DNA of 64,000 bases. It comes from Holothuria scabra. Its lineage: Eukaryota > Echinodermata > Holothuroidea > Aspidochirotida > Holothuriidae. The position numbers and the translations under genes are program-made. This document shows positions 44,310 through 56,105 of this stretch, piece after piece. The stretch is from positions 31,207,986 to 31,271,985 of the forward strand of contig CM074196.1 of NCBI GenBank assembly GCA_037179385.1, written 5' to 3'. Within the stretch, counting starts at the first letter, position 1. Each line of letters starts with the position of its first letter. The notes under the pieces are model-generated. The model saw only the letters and a list, made by a program, of their open reading frames with translations, did not search any database and was not told the origin of the DNA.

Positions 44310-46065
44310 CTTTTTGATTCCTTGGCGAAGGCAGGCAAGGAATCTATGCGATGGTGATGTCGGGTGTATGTGTGTGTGTGTGTGTATGCGTGTGTGTGTG
44401 TGTATGCGTGTGTGTGTGTGTGTATGTGACGCTTTGGCTTGTAAACACGATATCTCAAGAAGGGTAAGTGTGACTAACCTCGTATTTGGTGTGTAGGTTG
44501 GTCATATTGAGTAGATGATCCCTATCATTTTTGGTGGAGATCAAAGGTCATTTGGGGTCACGAGAGGTCAAAAGGTCAAAACTCCGTAAACACGATATCC
44601 CGAGAACGGTACATGTGACTATGCTCATATTTGGTGTGTGAATTGGTCATATTGAGTAGATGATCCCTATCGATTTTCGTGGAGGTCAAAGGTCATTTGG
44701 GGTCACGAGAGGTCAATAGGTAAATTCCTTAGAAATTGCTTGTAAACACGGTATCTCAAGAAGGGTAAGTGTGACTAATCTCATATTTGGTGTGTGCATT
44801 GACCATATTGAGTAGATGATTCCTATTGTTTTTGGCGGGGATCAAAGGTCATTTGGGGTCACGAGAGGTCAAAAGGTCAAAACTCCGTATACACGATAAC
44901 TTAAGAACGGTACATGTGACTATGCTCATATTTGATGTGTGAATTGGTCATATTGAGTAGATGATCCTTATCGATTTTCGTGGAGGTCAAAGGTCATTTG
45001 GGGTCACGAGAGGTCAATAGGTAAATTCCGTAGAAATTGCTTGTAAACACGGTATCTCAAGAAGAGTAAGTGTGACTATGCTCATATTTAGTGTGTGGGT
45101 TGGTCATATTGGGTAGATGTTACCCATTGTTTTTGGTGGAGATCAAAGGTCATTTGGGATTACGAGAGGTCAAAAGGTTAAAACGTCGTAAACACGATAA
45201 CTCGAGAACGGTACATGTGACTATGCTCATATTTGGTGTGTGGGTTGGTCATATCGAGTAGATGATCCCTATCGATTTTCGTGGAGGTCAAAGGTCATTT
45301 GGGGTCACGAGAGGTTAATAGGTAAATTCCTTAGAAATTGCTTGTAAACACGGTATCTCAAGAAGGGTAGTTGTGACTAATCTCATATTTGGTGTGTGCA
45401 TTGGCCATATTGACTAGATGATCCCTATCGATTTTCGTGGAGATCAAAGGTCATTTGGGGTCACGAGAGGTCAAAAGGTCAAAACTTCGTAAACACGATA
45501 TCTCAAGAACGGTGCATGTGACTATGCTCATATTTGGCGAGTGTGTTGGCCATATTGAGTAGATGTTCCCTATCGTTTTTGCTGGAGGTCAAAGGTCATT
45601 TGGGGTCATGTGAGGTCAAAAGGTCAAAACTTCGTAAACACGGTATCTCAAGAACGGTACATGTGATTGTGCTCACATGTAGTGTGTGGATTGGTCATAT
45701 TTAGTAGATGATCCCTATTGATTTTCCCAAAGGTCAAAGTTCATTTGGAGTCAGCATGTTCAAAGCCTGACAAGCTTTCCTGCACAGTCTTTCAAGAAAG
45801 GTCACTTGTAGTGTCCTGTAACTTGTCATGTAGATGACACATAGTGAATACATGGTCCCAGAAGTTTTTGGTGGAGGTCAAATGTCATTTGGGTTCACGA
45901 CGGGCAAGGGGGTCTCAATGTAGGAAGATTGGATGCCTTGCATGTGTACTTTGTGGGCACATTATGGAGCCCTGTTAATTGAAAAACATTGCAAAGCAAT
46001 GTCAATGTGAAAAAAGGCCTTAGATTTCAGCGGCAAGGAATCACTAAGCCTTTTGGCTTTCTGGT
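44310..46065 (+). mobile_element. DR1-bearing repeat element, copy B1
   Basis: Starts with the palindrome TTGATTCCTTGGCGAAGGCAGGCAAGGAATC and a TG microsatellite. It continues with about nine ~150-bp units containing GGAGGTCAAAGGTCATTTGG, GGGTCACGAGAGGTCAAAAGGTCAAAAC and ACACGATATCTCAAGAACGG, and ends GCGGCAAGGAATCACTAAGC. Copy B2 at 53540-54870 has the same ends. A paralogous stretch at about 56790-56830 goes directly from ATCATACATTTTT to CTACACACTC without the element, supporting insertion as a unit. Confidence 0.75.
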
Positions 46066-46080
46066 TCTTAAAAGGTTGCA

Positions 46081-46590
46081 TGCAGGCTGTGCACCTAGAC
46101 ATTTTTAGTTTCCCTAAAATATGTTTGCCAATTCCAGCCTGTCAGGCTGGTCAATCACTAAAGACCACAGATTTCATTAAAACATAGTAGGGGACGATTC
46201 ATCTTCTCCCTATTCCTAAATATTGTGCTCCTTCATAACCACACCTGCTCTATGCACACGAACAATCGATATAATCATAGAGACCAATGAATAATGATTG
46301 TTTGATATGCAAGTTAAAAAAGAACATTAATGAGACTGCAAGCGCGGAGCGTGCGAAAAATTTGGGGATTTGCAAAGTAAACATGTGAAATTATTGATGC
46401 AGAAAGATAGTCGATCGTAATCGGTAGAGGACATCTTTCATAACCTACATGTAGGCTTTAGTCTTTTTGGTAGTACATAATTTTTAAGTTTCACGTCACA
46501 AAAAGTGGGGGAGTTTTTTCGTCAGTGTCTCCTCCACTCAAAAAAGTGGGGGGGGGGCATGTCTCCCTTGCCCCCCATAATCTACGCCCT
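46081..46590 (+). repeat. Dispersed repeat, copy 1 (paired with 56824-57555)
   Basis: Shared landmarks are CCAGCCT..CAGGCTGGTCA, ACTAAAGACCACAG, AACATAGTAGGGGA, CATAACCACACCTGC and CACACGAACAATCGA. The flanks upstream of the DR1 element (43640-43780 and 44230-44312) also match 56340-56450 and 56730-56800. The whole 43.6-46.6 kb region is therefore an old paralogue of 56.3-57.6 kb plus the DR1 insertion. Confidence 0.7.
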
Positions 46591-47247
46591 TGGATTAGCA
46601 TATGAAATGAAGAATTCTTTAAAAAATTTTTATCGATAATAAAGATTTCTAAAGAATATCAGTATGGGAGTGTAAGTGTACAAACGATGATGGCCTACTG
46701 ATTTTCGTTCCTTCCATATGGCTTTTTAAATACATGTATATAATTCACAAACATCATCAAAATATCGTTTCCTGAATATTTTAAACCTCGCATGTCACAA
46801 GCAGCATATGGCTGGAGACAGGAGCAGAGGGTGTAGCGTTTTGAATTATGTCGGACTTTGAAAACTTTGTGATGAAAACCCAATTGTACAATTAGGTTGT
46901 ACCAACACACTAAGTGTTTTGCAAAGCCTTTACTTAATGGAATTGAACAAATAGAATAGAGTAGATTAGAACATGAGAAGAATTTAAGTAAAACATAACA
47001 ACTTTAACATGAAACGTATTAGTTTTCATTATCATAAAAGGATCACAGTTGTGAAGCCATGTTTCCCTGATGCAACCCCCCCCCCCCATCCCCAACTCTG
47101 TCAACTTATCAAACCTCCCTCTTCTTGTCGTTTTTCCTCTCTTTTTCTTTTGCTCTCCTTTATTTTTTCAACACCATCCATCACGTCCCCTAAATTTCTG
47201 TGGGGGCACTCATACCCCTGCCCCCTGCCCCCGCTGGCTACGCCACT

Positions 47248-47248
47248 G
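47248..47248. mobile_element. Right end of a CAGTGGCGTAG-type element
   Basis: GGCTACGCCACTG ends here, preceded by C-rich sequence (CCCCTGCCCCCTGCCCCC), as is typical of this family in the window. The left end was not identified, so only the terminus is marked. It lies 150 bp before the six-cysteine exon. Confidence 0.5.
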
Positions 47249-47400
47249 TTTGAGGGATTTCAAGAGCTTTCAAATCCACACCTTGTGTCGGTTTATGATA
47301 TCCGTGCAATTGTTCTCAAGACTAGTTGTTTTGAGAATTATCCCCAGACGTGACCCTTTCAGTGTTATGCAACTTTCTTGTTTTATGTTTTACGATTTAG

Positions 47401-47520
47401 ATCCATGTGACGGTATCATCTGTGATGTTCCGCAATGTGGTCCTGGATTTGTGGTGGATTATAATGTGGGTTGCTGTGGAACATGCGTGGAACGTCCTTC
47501 TACTGGTCAACCAACACCAG
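47401..47520 (+). CDS. Six-cysteine module exon (shortened relative)
   Basis: The 120-nt, phase 1-1 exon encodes about 40 residues starting D-P-C. Spacing is C-x4-C-x4-C-x12-C-C-x2-C, ending in a Ser/Thr/Pro-rich tail (RPSTGQPTPG). It matches the first six cysteines of the eight-Cys modules but lacks the W-G-x-P-P-C...G-T-C part. The acceptor is TTTTACGATTTAG and the donor GTACGT. It may be the ancestral VWC-half-like form or a shortened one. The long ORF running into it from 47070 reads through intron. Confidence 0.75.
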
Positions 47521-50011
47521 GTACGTGTGCATTCTCTGACTTGCTTGAAGGGAGGCGGCAACTGTATCTATTTAGAAAAAGATCACCAAGGAAGGATGAG
47601 ACAAGCCGAAACTGACATATTTAGTATGGTTGCCTAATAGTTTCACCAGCCTTATAATGAGAGAAAACAGATATACGTGCATGAAAAGGAAATTTCAAGC
47701 CCCAGTGAACGGAAGCAGTCTTGAACTGGGGAAAATTAAACCAGCAGGGAGCGTTTCCTAAATTTTAGGACGATAGTTTAAGTGGAAAAAATATATTGAA
47801 AAATTAAGAAATGACAAATGGTGGTATGACATTTAGGCTGTTTACTCGCAAGAATGACAGTTACAAAACACAGCTTTACATAGCTGTTTCCCTCGGAGTA
47901 GATGACTACCACTGCTTTAATGTCACTTTAATGTCACTGTCACTTCTGTGGTAGAAAGAATTAAGCCCTAAGCCAAAAACGTCGAAAACCCTTCTTTATT
48001 AAGGCCCTTGGCCAAAAACGTATTGGACAATGTTATTGCCTTCAGTGTTCAAAGAGTACATGACCCTTACTTACAAAGGTACATTCACACTTGTCCGGCA
48101 ACGACAAAGGCAAAAATATCCCACACAATAGAAAGTGAAAGACTGTCCACACTAGCACGGCAGCAGCAATGCGGCAATCCGGTAAAAACGCGTCCGGCAA
48201 AAGGAAAATCGCACATGGAGCGATTCAACGTCATTTGTGGAACGACAAGAAAAGTCCGCTTACTTCAATGTGTGCAAGCACCTGCCTGTCTAACAGACGG
48301 GGGCCAATGGTACGGGGCAGGGACGTTCTGTGTGATATCCCGCCAAAAACATTGCACAAATTATTTGGGTCCGTACAACTAAAAGATGCCTCAAAGATCT
48401 ACCGAGATTATAGAAAAACTGGTCATTCTTGTCCAACAGGAATCATTCATATACCATGAGACAGATCCTGATTACCACCATAAAGTATGGGAAAAATAGC
48501 AAAGGAAATGGGAAATCCCCATTTCAATGGTAACTATTCATTTCATTTACGTTGATAGCAGGAACTGTTTGAGGTGTTGTTAAAGCCATCAATCATAATA
48601 TTTGTTTTGTCCATGGCCAGGCTTGAAAATAGTAGCTGATAAGGCTATAAATTATTTCCCCTTCGGTAGAGACCTATATTGCATTGCAATGTTTACTGAA
48701 GGAACATGGGTCGCTCTTTCTTTTCTTTAAACGTAAGCTAGCTATTTGCCTGACCCGACCTGCCTTCTAACTTAGACTAGCCTAATGCAGTGGCGTAGAA
48801 AGCAATATGAAAGGGGGGAGGGGGCGGAACAAGTTTGGACTATGTACCCCACCCTACCCTGTTGGTCAAAAAAGGCATACTTTTTGTAGCGGCAACGATT
48901 CGGTACCCTGTTGTTTATATGTCATGCTCATATGTCATGTTATTGAATATGTATGAACTTATGAAGTGCACTTCAAGTTGAGGTCAAAGGTCATTGACGG
49001 GTTTCCCCTAAGCTTGTATTCAGGGTTTGTGACGGGTTTCCGCCCAATTCAGGGTTGCATGCTTTACAGTAGTTTATGTATTGAAGGGTGGGTCACTTGT
49101 CGAGGAGGGCTGGAGAGTACAAGACGTTGTGTTGACACAGTTGTAGACTGTACTGTACCGATACTGCGTGTTATTTTTAGGGCCCCTACGTATTCTTACC
49201 GTATTTTACTTCCTTACTGTGCTGTTTATAAAGGACATATCATCTATAATTTGTGCCGTTTGGATCATCGCTTAATACACCAATCATCAAACGAGAACTT
49301 TGATCTCTTTTGCATTCTTTTGGAGGTTACTTGTCCTAGGCCTATAACCTTTGACACTGAAGTTCGAGTCACAACGATGCACTGCTGTCTTGTGGTAACT
49401 TACTGTGTGCGTTTCAAGTAAACATTCCTTCGCCATGGGGATTTAGGCAATTTGGCCTGGCCGGGGACGTTCGGATAAAAATGTAGCAAGGTTAAAACGA
49501 TACACTTTTGATGCTGAATTTTTCTCTTTTTCTAAGAGCAAGAACGATTTTTTTTTTTTTCAAAACAAAAAAAATTAAATTCCAAACCTATTTTTTTCTC
49601 AAATGAAACTGCGCACTTGAAAAGGTGGAAATATTCGTTTTTGCCAGTCATGCTATAATAGACAACAATTCCCGTATATCTATGCCTTCTGCAACAGTGG
49701 CTTAGAAAGATTTTTCCAAGGGGGAGAAAGCACCCACATTTTTCGATGACACTGTCACAACAGTATTTGGCTCAAGTTCTGTTCAGACTTTTATTGTCAA
49801 ATTCAATTATTCTGCCTTAACCATCTTTTCCTCTTCCACCCTTTCTTCAGATTTATTTGGTACGCCATTAAACAATTCAGCTCCTCATCTATGTCTGCCA
49901 TGTTCGAAAATAAGATGACAAAACCATGTCAGTTTCAAATTCCCGTCAGTATCGTCCGGTAAAATTTGTACCGTACGCGGCAATAATTTTTGCCGTCATA
50001 TGTGAACAACT

Positions 50012-50062
50012 ATGCCGGATTGCCGTTGCCGTTGCCGTTACCGTTACCGTTGCCGCTGCCGG
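50012..50062. repeat. GCCGTT/GCCGTTA simple repeat
   Basis: Runs of TTGCCGTTGCCGTTACCGTT and variants. A loosely similar reverse-oriented motif (CCGGCAACGACAAAGGC) occurs near 48096. The two could be ends of one ~2-kb element, but the match is weak. Confidence 0.6.
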
Positions 50063-50928
50063 CGTATGAGAACGCACATTAAGATGATGCCTCGTTGTTT
50101 TGGAAGAAGTCGAAGTCACGAGACTTTTAACTCTGCAAAATGTATAAATGCATTTTCAAAATCATAAGGAAACTTTTACTTATCTTGTACTCAGCTTATG
50201 GAAGGCCAATAGACGCTTAAAGCGCAACCGTCGTGATTACGTAATTTTCCAGAAGGAAAATTGTGCACTATTCTCCTTTTGAAATTAAGTGTTCTCCTGA
50301 TTTGCTTGCATTAACTAGAGTGCGTCAACGGAAGTGGTTAGCTCCAGTCGCCTATCTAAACAGAGTAAGCGGGTAGGGTAATGCAAGGTACCAAAATGAG
50401 TCAAGGCTATTTTAATCCATCATCCTGCATGCACATACGCTGTACCGTACAATCCTAAAATCAAACCTGAAATATCCTGACCCTTTGATGATGTGAACAT
50501 GTAATTTCAATTAATTAGAACACCAGACACTTGTAAACGTTTGTTATGGGATAGGAAACACCCAAAAGGGAGCCGCTCAGGGGTGGGTGGTGGGGGCATC
50601 GACATTTATAAGACACGTTAATCAACTAGAATTCTTGGTATGCGTCCGCTAGCCCGAGGAGGACTCAGGGATGTGAAGAGTTATTTTGGCTCTAATTTTA
50701 TCAACTATTGCATTCATGCATTTTTATTCGGTCAGTCAGTTAGTTAGTCGGCAGTCAGTCAACCAATAAATCATTTGGTCAGTCAAACGAAAAGTTGGGT
50801 CGGGTTTTTCCAGGCTTAGCTCACTGGCTGGTTCCCCTACTCAATTGCTTATGCTGAGCTCCAAGTACAATGACAGCAGATCCTGTCCTCAAAGTCTTCT
50901 ATATGACCAGGCCTGTCGTACTCCACAT

Positions 50929-51854
50929 ACTGTAAAAAAAGAAGTGCTAAAAACAGCTTTTAAAGAGCAGTTTTTCTGCACTTTCCAAGAGCCCTAATAG
51001 GGACTGCACCATTGGTGCAAACGACAGCACTCTTTAAGTGCTAAAATTCTTTAACACATGTCAGGTGCAGGACTTGAGCACTTGCAAGAGCTACTTTTAA
51101 CTGCACCATAAGTGCTACCAGACAGCACCAAAGGCGGTGCTAAAGAAGTTTTTCTTAGCACTTATAAGAGCCCTAATAGGGACTGCACCGTTGGTGCTAC
51201 CATAGCACTTTTTTGGGTGCATTAGAGACAGCACCTCGGAAGTGCAGCAGTCAACAACACTTGCAAGAGCTTTTTTCTAAAAGTCCCCACGACTCTCTGG
51301 CGAAGAGCCAAGGGGCGAAAACCAAACGATTACTCCCGGAGGAGTTTTGCTCCCTTAAGGAGCAAGAGCTGTCCAGAGATCTTAAAGTGTTGTTTTTAAA
51401 TCTTTAAGACTAATAACCTTTTAAATAACCTACAAGTCTTTATTTGCGAAACTCCCAATTTGGAATACACTGTAATATTTGTTTACAGCGTTAAAAGCAT
51501 GAAATAAACCAATTCAAATAATTATGAATACGTGTTAGCACTGTGTTATGTTAGTTGACAAATGCCTGAAAAAGTCATGACCAAAGATACAGAAATTCTG
51601 CTAGAAATTTAGTGTTTTTGAACATTTTTTCATCTAAATTAGCTCCGCCCACTTTCCTGTTATGACAGCACTATGAAAGTGCTGTATAATTAGCACTATA
51701 AGGTGCTGAAACAGCTCTTTTGGTGCTAATCAAATTCAGCACCCAGAAAGTGCTGTATAATTAGCACCATAACAGTGCTGAAACAGCGCTTTTGGTGCTA
51801 ATTAAATTCAGCACCCAGAAAGTGCTATCAAAATAGCACTTCAGTTTTTAGAGT
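50929..51854. mobile_element. GTGCT-rich inverted-repeat transposon
   Basis: Starts ACTGTAAAAAAAGAAGTGCT and ends AGCACTTCAGTTTTTAGAGT, imperfect terminal inverted repeats of about 20 bp. The interior has many short AGTGCTG / CAGCACT repeats, in tandem units near 51660-51830. The paralogous segment at 52200-52390 is continuous across the corresponding point (AAACTCCATTTCCTCCGGCTG), indicating an insertion. No clear target duplication and no transposase. It carries a SINE-like insertion. Confidence 0.7.
51272..51361 (-). mobile_element. 5'-truncated SINE-like element with target-site duplication
   Basis: Antisense copy of the 3' ~90 bp of the element at 18596-18800 (reads CTCCTTAAGGGAGC ... 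GGGGACTTTTAGAAAAAA on the minus strand). GCAAGAGCT flanks both sides (51263-51271 and 51362-51370). It is nested within the GTGCT-rich transposon, so it is younger than that insertion. Confidence 0.82.
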
Positions 51855-52733
51855 GACGTACGCGCACCTTCCGGCTGAAAGTCGGATGGTCTATCCTCTC
51901 GACTATGCAATTGGCTTTGATGCAGTTGGTATCGATGTAGTTGGAATTGAGGAACCTACAAAGATGGTTTCGTGGTTACCCACCTTCATCTAAATCCAAC
52001 CCCGGCCCCCTTCTGGGCTCTAGGAAATGCCAGAAAGAGAGACACTCGGGGGTGTTTCCTACCTCGACACCTATTATGACCCATAAATCCACCAGAGACC
52101 TTGGTATGCTATCTTAGCTTGATGAGGGTCAAGTGCTTAGTTATTTTACCTCCTATTTTCCCGGCTATTGCATTTGACCCTTTTATGACTAGTCAGAGTC
52201 AAGAACAGTTAAGCACAGTCAAGCTGAGCACCAATCACAATGCAGTAAGTTCCATCCTCAAAGTTGTCAGTATGACCCCTGCCTGTCAAACTCCATTTCC
52301 TCCGGCTGCAAGTCAGATTCTCTATCCGTTATGACATGCATTTGGCACTGTCCTACAAAGAAAGGTTCGTGGTTGTCCAACCTCAACCAAAACCAAACCT
52401 CTTTCCGTCTTCTCGTTCCAGTTTAAAGTCTCGTTTCCGACCTCCAAAAATCGAAATTTCCAAGATTTTACTTATATCGCAAAACTTGTTGTGAGATAAG
52501 CTTGTGCATATCGAGGAATTAGAAGTCCACAATTTAGCAACAGCCACCTCACAAGTGTCTATCATAAACTCAACCTTCGGTGAAAGCATTCAGATTGAGA
52601 ACCATTTGAATTATAATCGAAACATACCATGTGTAATTTTTCTGGAGTTGTACTATTTGTTACATTTAAAAATCCAGGCAAGACATGTTTACTACATTAG
52701 ACTTTTCCATTGCAATCTTCACTTTCGTGACAG

Positions 52734-52895
52734 ACCCAACGACTTGCGGCAAGCCTTGTCATCGTGACTACAGACCAGTATGTGGCTCTGATGGTATCAC
52801 TTACTCTAATCTTTGTATGTTTGAAATCGAAAGCTGTAAAAATCCTGCACTCACTTCAGTAGAGGGAGCATGCCCTGGACATAGAAGAGGTGGAG
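52734..52895 (+). CDS. Kazal domain exon 3 (predicted P1 Arg)
   Basis: The 162-nt, phase 1-1 exon has six cysteines at C-x3-C-x7-C-x10-C-x6-C-x11-C with VCGSDGITY. The residue at the predicted P1 position is Arg (C-H-R-D-Y), the usual trypsin-type specificity in this family, unlike the Leu of Kazal 1 and 2. The C-terminal tail is basic and Gly-rich (GHRRGGG). The acceptor is TTTCGTGACAG and the donor GTAAGT. Confidence 0.9.
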
Positions 52896-53539
52896 GTAAG
52901 TTTGACAAAAAACGTGTAGTTTTAGCATTAGAGAATTCTGCCCCTTGAAAGTGGAGGTGATAACTTGTCCGATAGCGTTACTACTTTGCCGATTTTACAA
53001 CAATAGAAAACCGGAACTGGAACATGTTATTTGCAACAATGTTACTCTTTGTCACTTACGTAACCAGGAAGGATTTCAATGAAAGGATAAGTCTGGCCAA
53101 GCTTCAAGAGAGTGCATTCCCTACTACATATATATTAAACAGTACTCCTTAGCTCTTCTGTGGCACTAACCTAATGTCACATTCTTTGACCCGCAGCTCC
53201 AGGGGTGGAGCCAGGATTTCCCCAAAAGGGGGGCCAAGCTCCCCAATAGGGGGCAAGATTTCAAGGCCCCTACAAAGACTTTGAGTTAGTCCCGGTGGGA
53301 CGTGACTTAGCAGATTTTGAGGTGCACGTACCGCGCGATTTTTTTGGCTTATTTCGACAAATTCAAAAAGACCTTTTGTAAACTGTGAGGGGTTACACTA
53401 TGCCATATGCACTGTACCACGTCTATCACACATTGGTTATAGTGAATAGCCTTACGACAGTTTTTTTTCTTGAATAAGAAATACAGTTCATACATCTCAA
53501 TTTTCTGTATCTGTGTTGCTTAACTACTGATTCTTTTTT

Positions 53540-54870
53540 GATTCCTTGCCGTAGGCAGGCAAGGAATCTATGCGATGGTGATGTCGTGTGTATGTGTGTG
53601 TGTGTGCGTGTGTGCGTATGTGACGCTTTGGCTTGTAAACACGATATCTCAAGAAGGGTAACTCCGAGGGATCTCATACTTGGCATGTAGGTTGCCCATA
53701 TTGAGTAGATGATCCCTATTGTCTAAAGGTCATTTGGGGTCACGAGAGGTCAATAGGTCAAAACCTTGTAAACACGATATCTCAAGAACGGTACATGTGA
53801 CTATGCTCATATTTGATGTGTGGGTTGGTCATATTGAGTAGATGATCCCTATCGATTTTCTTGGAGGTCAAAGGTCATTTGGGGTCACGAGAGGTCAATA
53901 GGTAAATTCCTTAGAAATTGCTTGTAAACACGGTATCTCAAGAAGGGTAAGTGTGACTAATCTCATATTTGGTGTGTGCATTGGCCATATTGAGTAGATG
54001 ATCCCTATTGTTTTTGGTGGAGATCAAAGGTCATTTGGGGTCACGAGAGGTCAAAAGGTCAAAACTTCGTAAACACGATATCTTGAGAACGATACATGTG
54101 ACTATGCTTACGAGAGGTCAATAGATAAATTCCTTAGAAATTGCTTGTAAACACGGTATCTCAAGAAGGGTAAGTGTGACTAATCTCATATTCGGTGTGT
54201 GCATTGGCCATATTGAGTAGATGATCCCTTTTGTTTTTGGTGGAGGTCAAAGGTCATTTGGGGTCACAATAGGTCAAATGGTCAAAACTTCGTAAACACG
54301 ATATCTCAGGAACGGTATATGTGACTGTGCTCATATTTGACGAGTGTGTTGGCCATATTGAGTAGATGATCCCTATTGTTTTTGGTGGAGGTCAAAGGTC
54401 ATTTGGGGTCATGAGAGGTCAAAAGGTCAAAACTTTGTAAACACAATATCTCAAGAACGGTACATGTGACTGTGCTCATATTTAGTGTGTGGATTGGTCA
54501 TATTGAGTAGATGATCCCTATTGATTTTCTGAAAGGTCAAAGTTCATTTGGAGTCAGCATGTTCAAAGCCTGACAAGCTTTCCTGCACAGTCTTTCAAGA
54601 AAGGTCACTTATAGGGTCCTGTAACTTGTCCTGTAGATGGCACATAGTGAATACATGGTCCCAGAAGTTTTTGGTGGAGGTCAAATGTCATTTGGGTTCA
54701 CAACGAGCAAGGGGGATCTCAATGTAGGAAGACTGGATGCCTTGCATGTGTACTTTGTGGGCACATTATGGAGCCCTGTTAATTGAAAAACATTGCAAAG
54801 CGATGTCAATGTGGAAAAAGGCCTTAGATTTCAGCGGCAAGGAATCACTAAGCCTTTTGGCTTTCTGGTT
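53540..54870 (+). mobile_element. DR1-bearing repeat element, copy B2
   Basis: Same ends as B1: TTGATTCCTTGCCGTAGGCAGGCAAGGAATC and TG run at the left, GCGGCAAGGAATCACTAAGCCTTTTGGCTTTCTGGTT at the right. It has fewer units (about seven), one of which is truncated near 54105. Exact AGGTCAAAGGTCA occurs near 53865, 54245 and 54387. The array length difference from B1 shows unit gain or loss. Confidence 0.75.
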
Positions 54871-55937
54871 TCAAAAAATGTTTTTGCTACAGATCCCATT
54901 AGTTTAGACCTGTCGTAGGCATCATATAAATTTACAATTTTTTGGTCAGAATTTTGGCCACGCCTACTTAAGTAGCTAATAGGAAGTTTAGGCCGGTTTG
55001 AACTAATCTGAAGGTTACGCAGTTCTTTATTGTGATACCGCTAAGAGCAGATACCCTGCGGAGTGTTTACAGTGTTCTCTTTTAACAAGTTATGTATCCT
55101 TCTAATTTGCACAACTGCAAAACTTATTTTTGGGTAAAGAGAAATACAGAAATCATGCTGTGAATTTTACAGAATATTTACTGTAAATTTAAAAGAATTT
55201 TTTTACAGTGGACGCAAACGAAGGAGGAGATTTTGGACGTCAAATTCCAACTATTTCATTTACAATAACAGACAGACTTTGTATTTTAGTATTGATTGAG
55301 TGGTTTATTGTTATGATCTTAAAACATAATTGTTGATAAGCTTCTCATCTTTCTGACACTAAACGATTTAACAAAAATTACATTTTATCTACATCTTACC
55401 TACATCTGTTGGAAACTGACTAACTTAATTTTCCCTGTATTGCAATCAAAGGTGTCGATTTGGTTTTCAAAGTGGGGGGGGGGGGGGTATCTGTCCTAAA
55501 CTTTTCCTCCTGTTCTGGTAGGGCGTGCCCAGCGGCGTAGGTAGATATTTCTTCGGGAAGGGGTGGGCAAGCATCCAAATTTAACGATTTTTTAAGTGTG
55601 ATCACTACTGTACTAGGGTCGTTGTTTGAGGCGCGCGAATCGCTCTGAAAATTTTGCCATTTTTCAAACATTTAGAAATATGGAGCTTGTATTGCAGAAA
55701 AGTTTCTGAGTCTCCTGTAAGAAAATTTGCGGGATTGGTGAAGAATTTGCATTTCCTATTGGCAAATCTGAGATCGAACGGCGACTAAAGATCGTTGTTG
55801 CTACATAATGAGGCTCTCCGACGAAATGTATTGAGTCAAGAGCTTATGTTGGAGAAAAGATTGAATTTTATGGAAGGAAATTTATAAAAAAAAAAAAAGG
55901 ACTGTAGTTACTGGTGTCACTTGATGATCGGGTCACA

Positions 55938-56105
55938 TTAACCCTTTACCGTTGTGCTTCGATCGGGGCATATTTGCGCGCCTCGGGAGTGGGCGGAAAA
56001 GCGGACGTAGCCCGCCCCGCATCGGCGTCCGTAGGCCATTGACCCCGTGACCTTAAACTTTTGTCTCTCTCGTTGTCGTGGCCGAGTTTTGGGGTAGCTA
56101 CTCGC
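55938..56105 (+). repeat. GC-rich dispersed repeat, copy 2
   Basis: Near-identical inverted counterpart of 1769-1940. Being over 50 kb away with so few differences, it appears to be a young or conserved sequence. Minus-strand ORF 55938-56216 overlaps it but is unrecognised. Confidence 0.75.

Larger units (their letters stand above)
40311..47400 (+). other. Intron between the X-Y array and the six-cysteine exon
   Basis: No coding exon is recognised in 7.1 kb. It contains a CAGTGGCGTAG-type transposon end (41039), a dispersed repeat (41615-41725, similar to 60918-61033), a short perfect hairpin (42275-42301), a YY1-like tandem repeat, a DR1 element and a dispersed repeat (46081-46590). ORFs here of 60-114 codons show no domain. 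Confidence 0.5.
47521..52733 (+). other. Intron between the six-cysteine exon and Kazal 3
   Basis: No exon is recognised in 5.2 kb. It contains a CAGTGGCGTAG start (48788), a GCCGTT-rich simple repeat (50012-50062), a local duplication (50640-52030 versus 52085-52400) and the GTGCT-rich element described separately. ORFs at 48008-48382 and 48966-49421 (124 and 151 codons) have no domain or splice support. Confidence 0.5.

Noticed and set aside
47070..47615. 181-codon ORF covering the six-cysteine exon
   Set aside because: Only the part from 47401 to 47520 is exon-like. The upstream part is C-rich transposon-end sequence and intron, and the downstream part runs past the donor.
48008..48382. 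124-codon plus-strand ORF with several cysteines
   Set aside because: It overlaps another ORF in a different frame, has no module-like cysteine spacing and begins in low-complexity intron sequence.
48966..49421. 151-codon plus-strand ORF
   Set aside because: It has no recognisable domain, composition is irregular, no splice or paralogue support exists, and it lies in a repeat-rich intron.
48090..50090. Single ~2-kb element bounded by CCGGCAACG-type ends
   Set aside because: The similarity between the ends is short and low-complexity and no target duplication was found.
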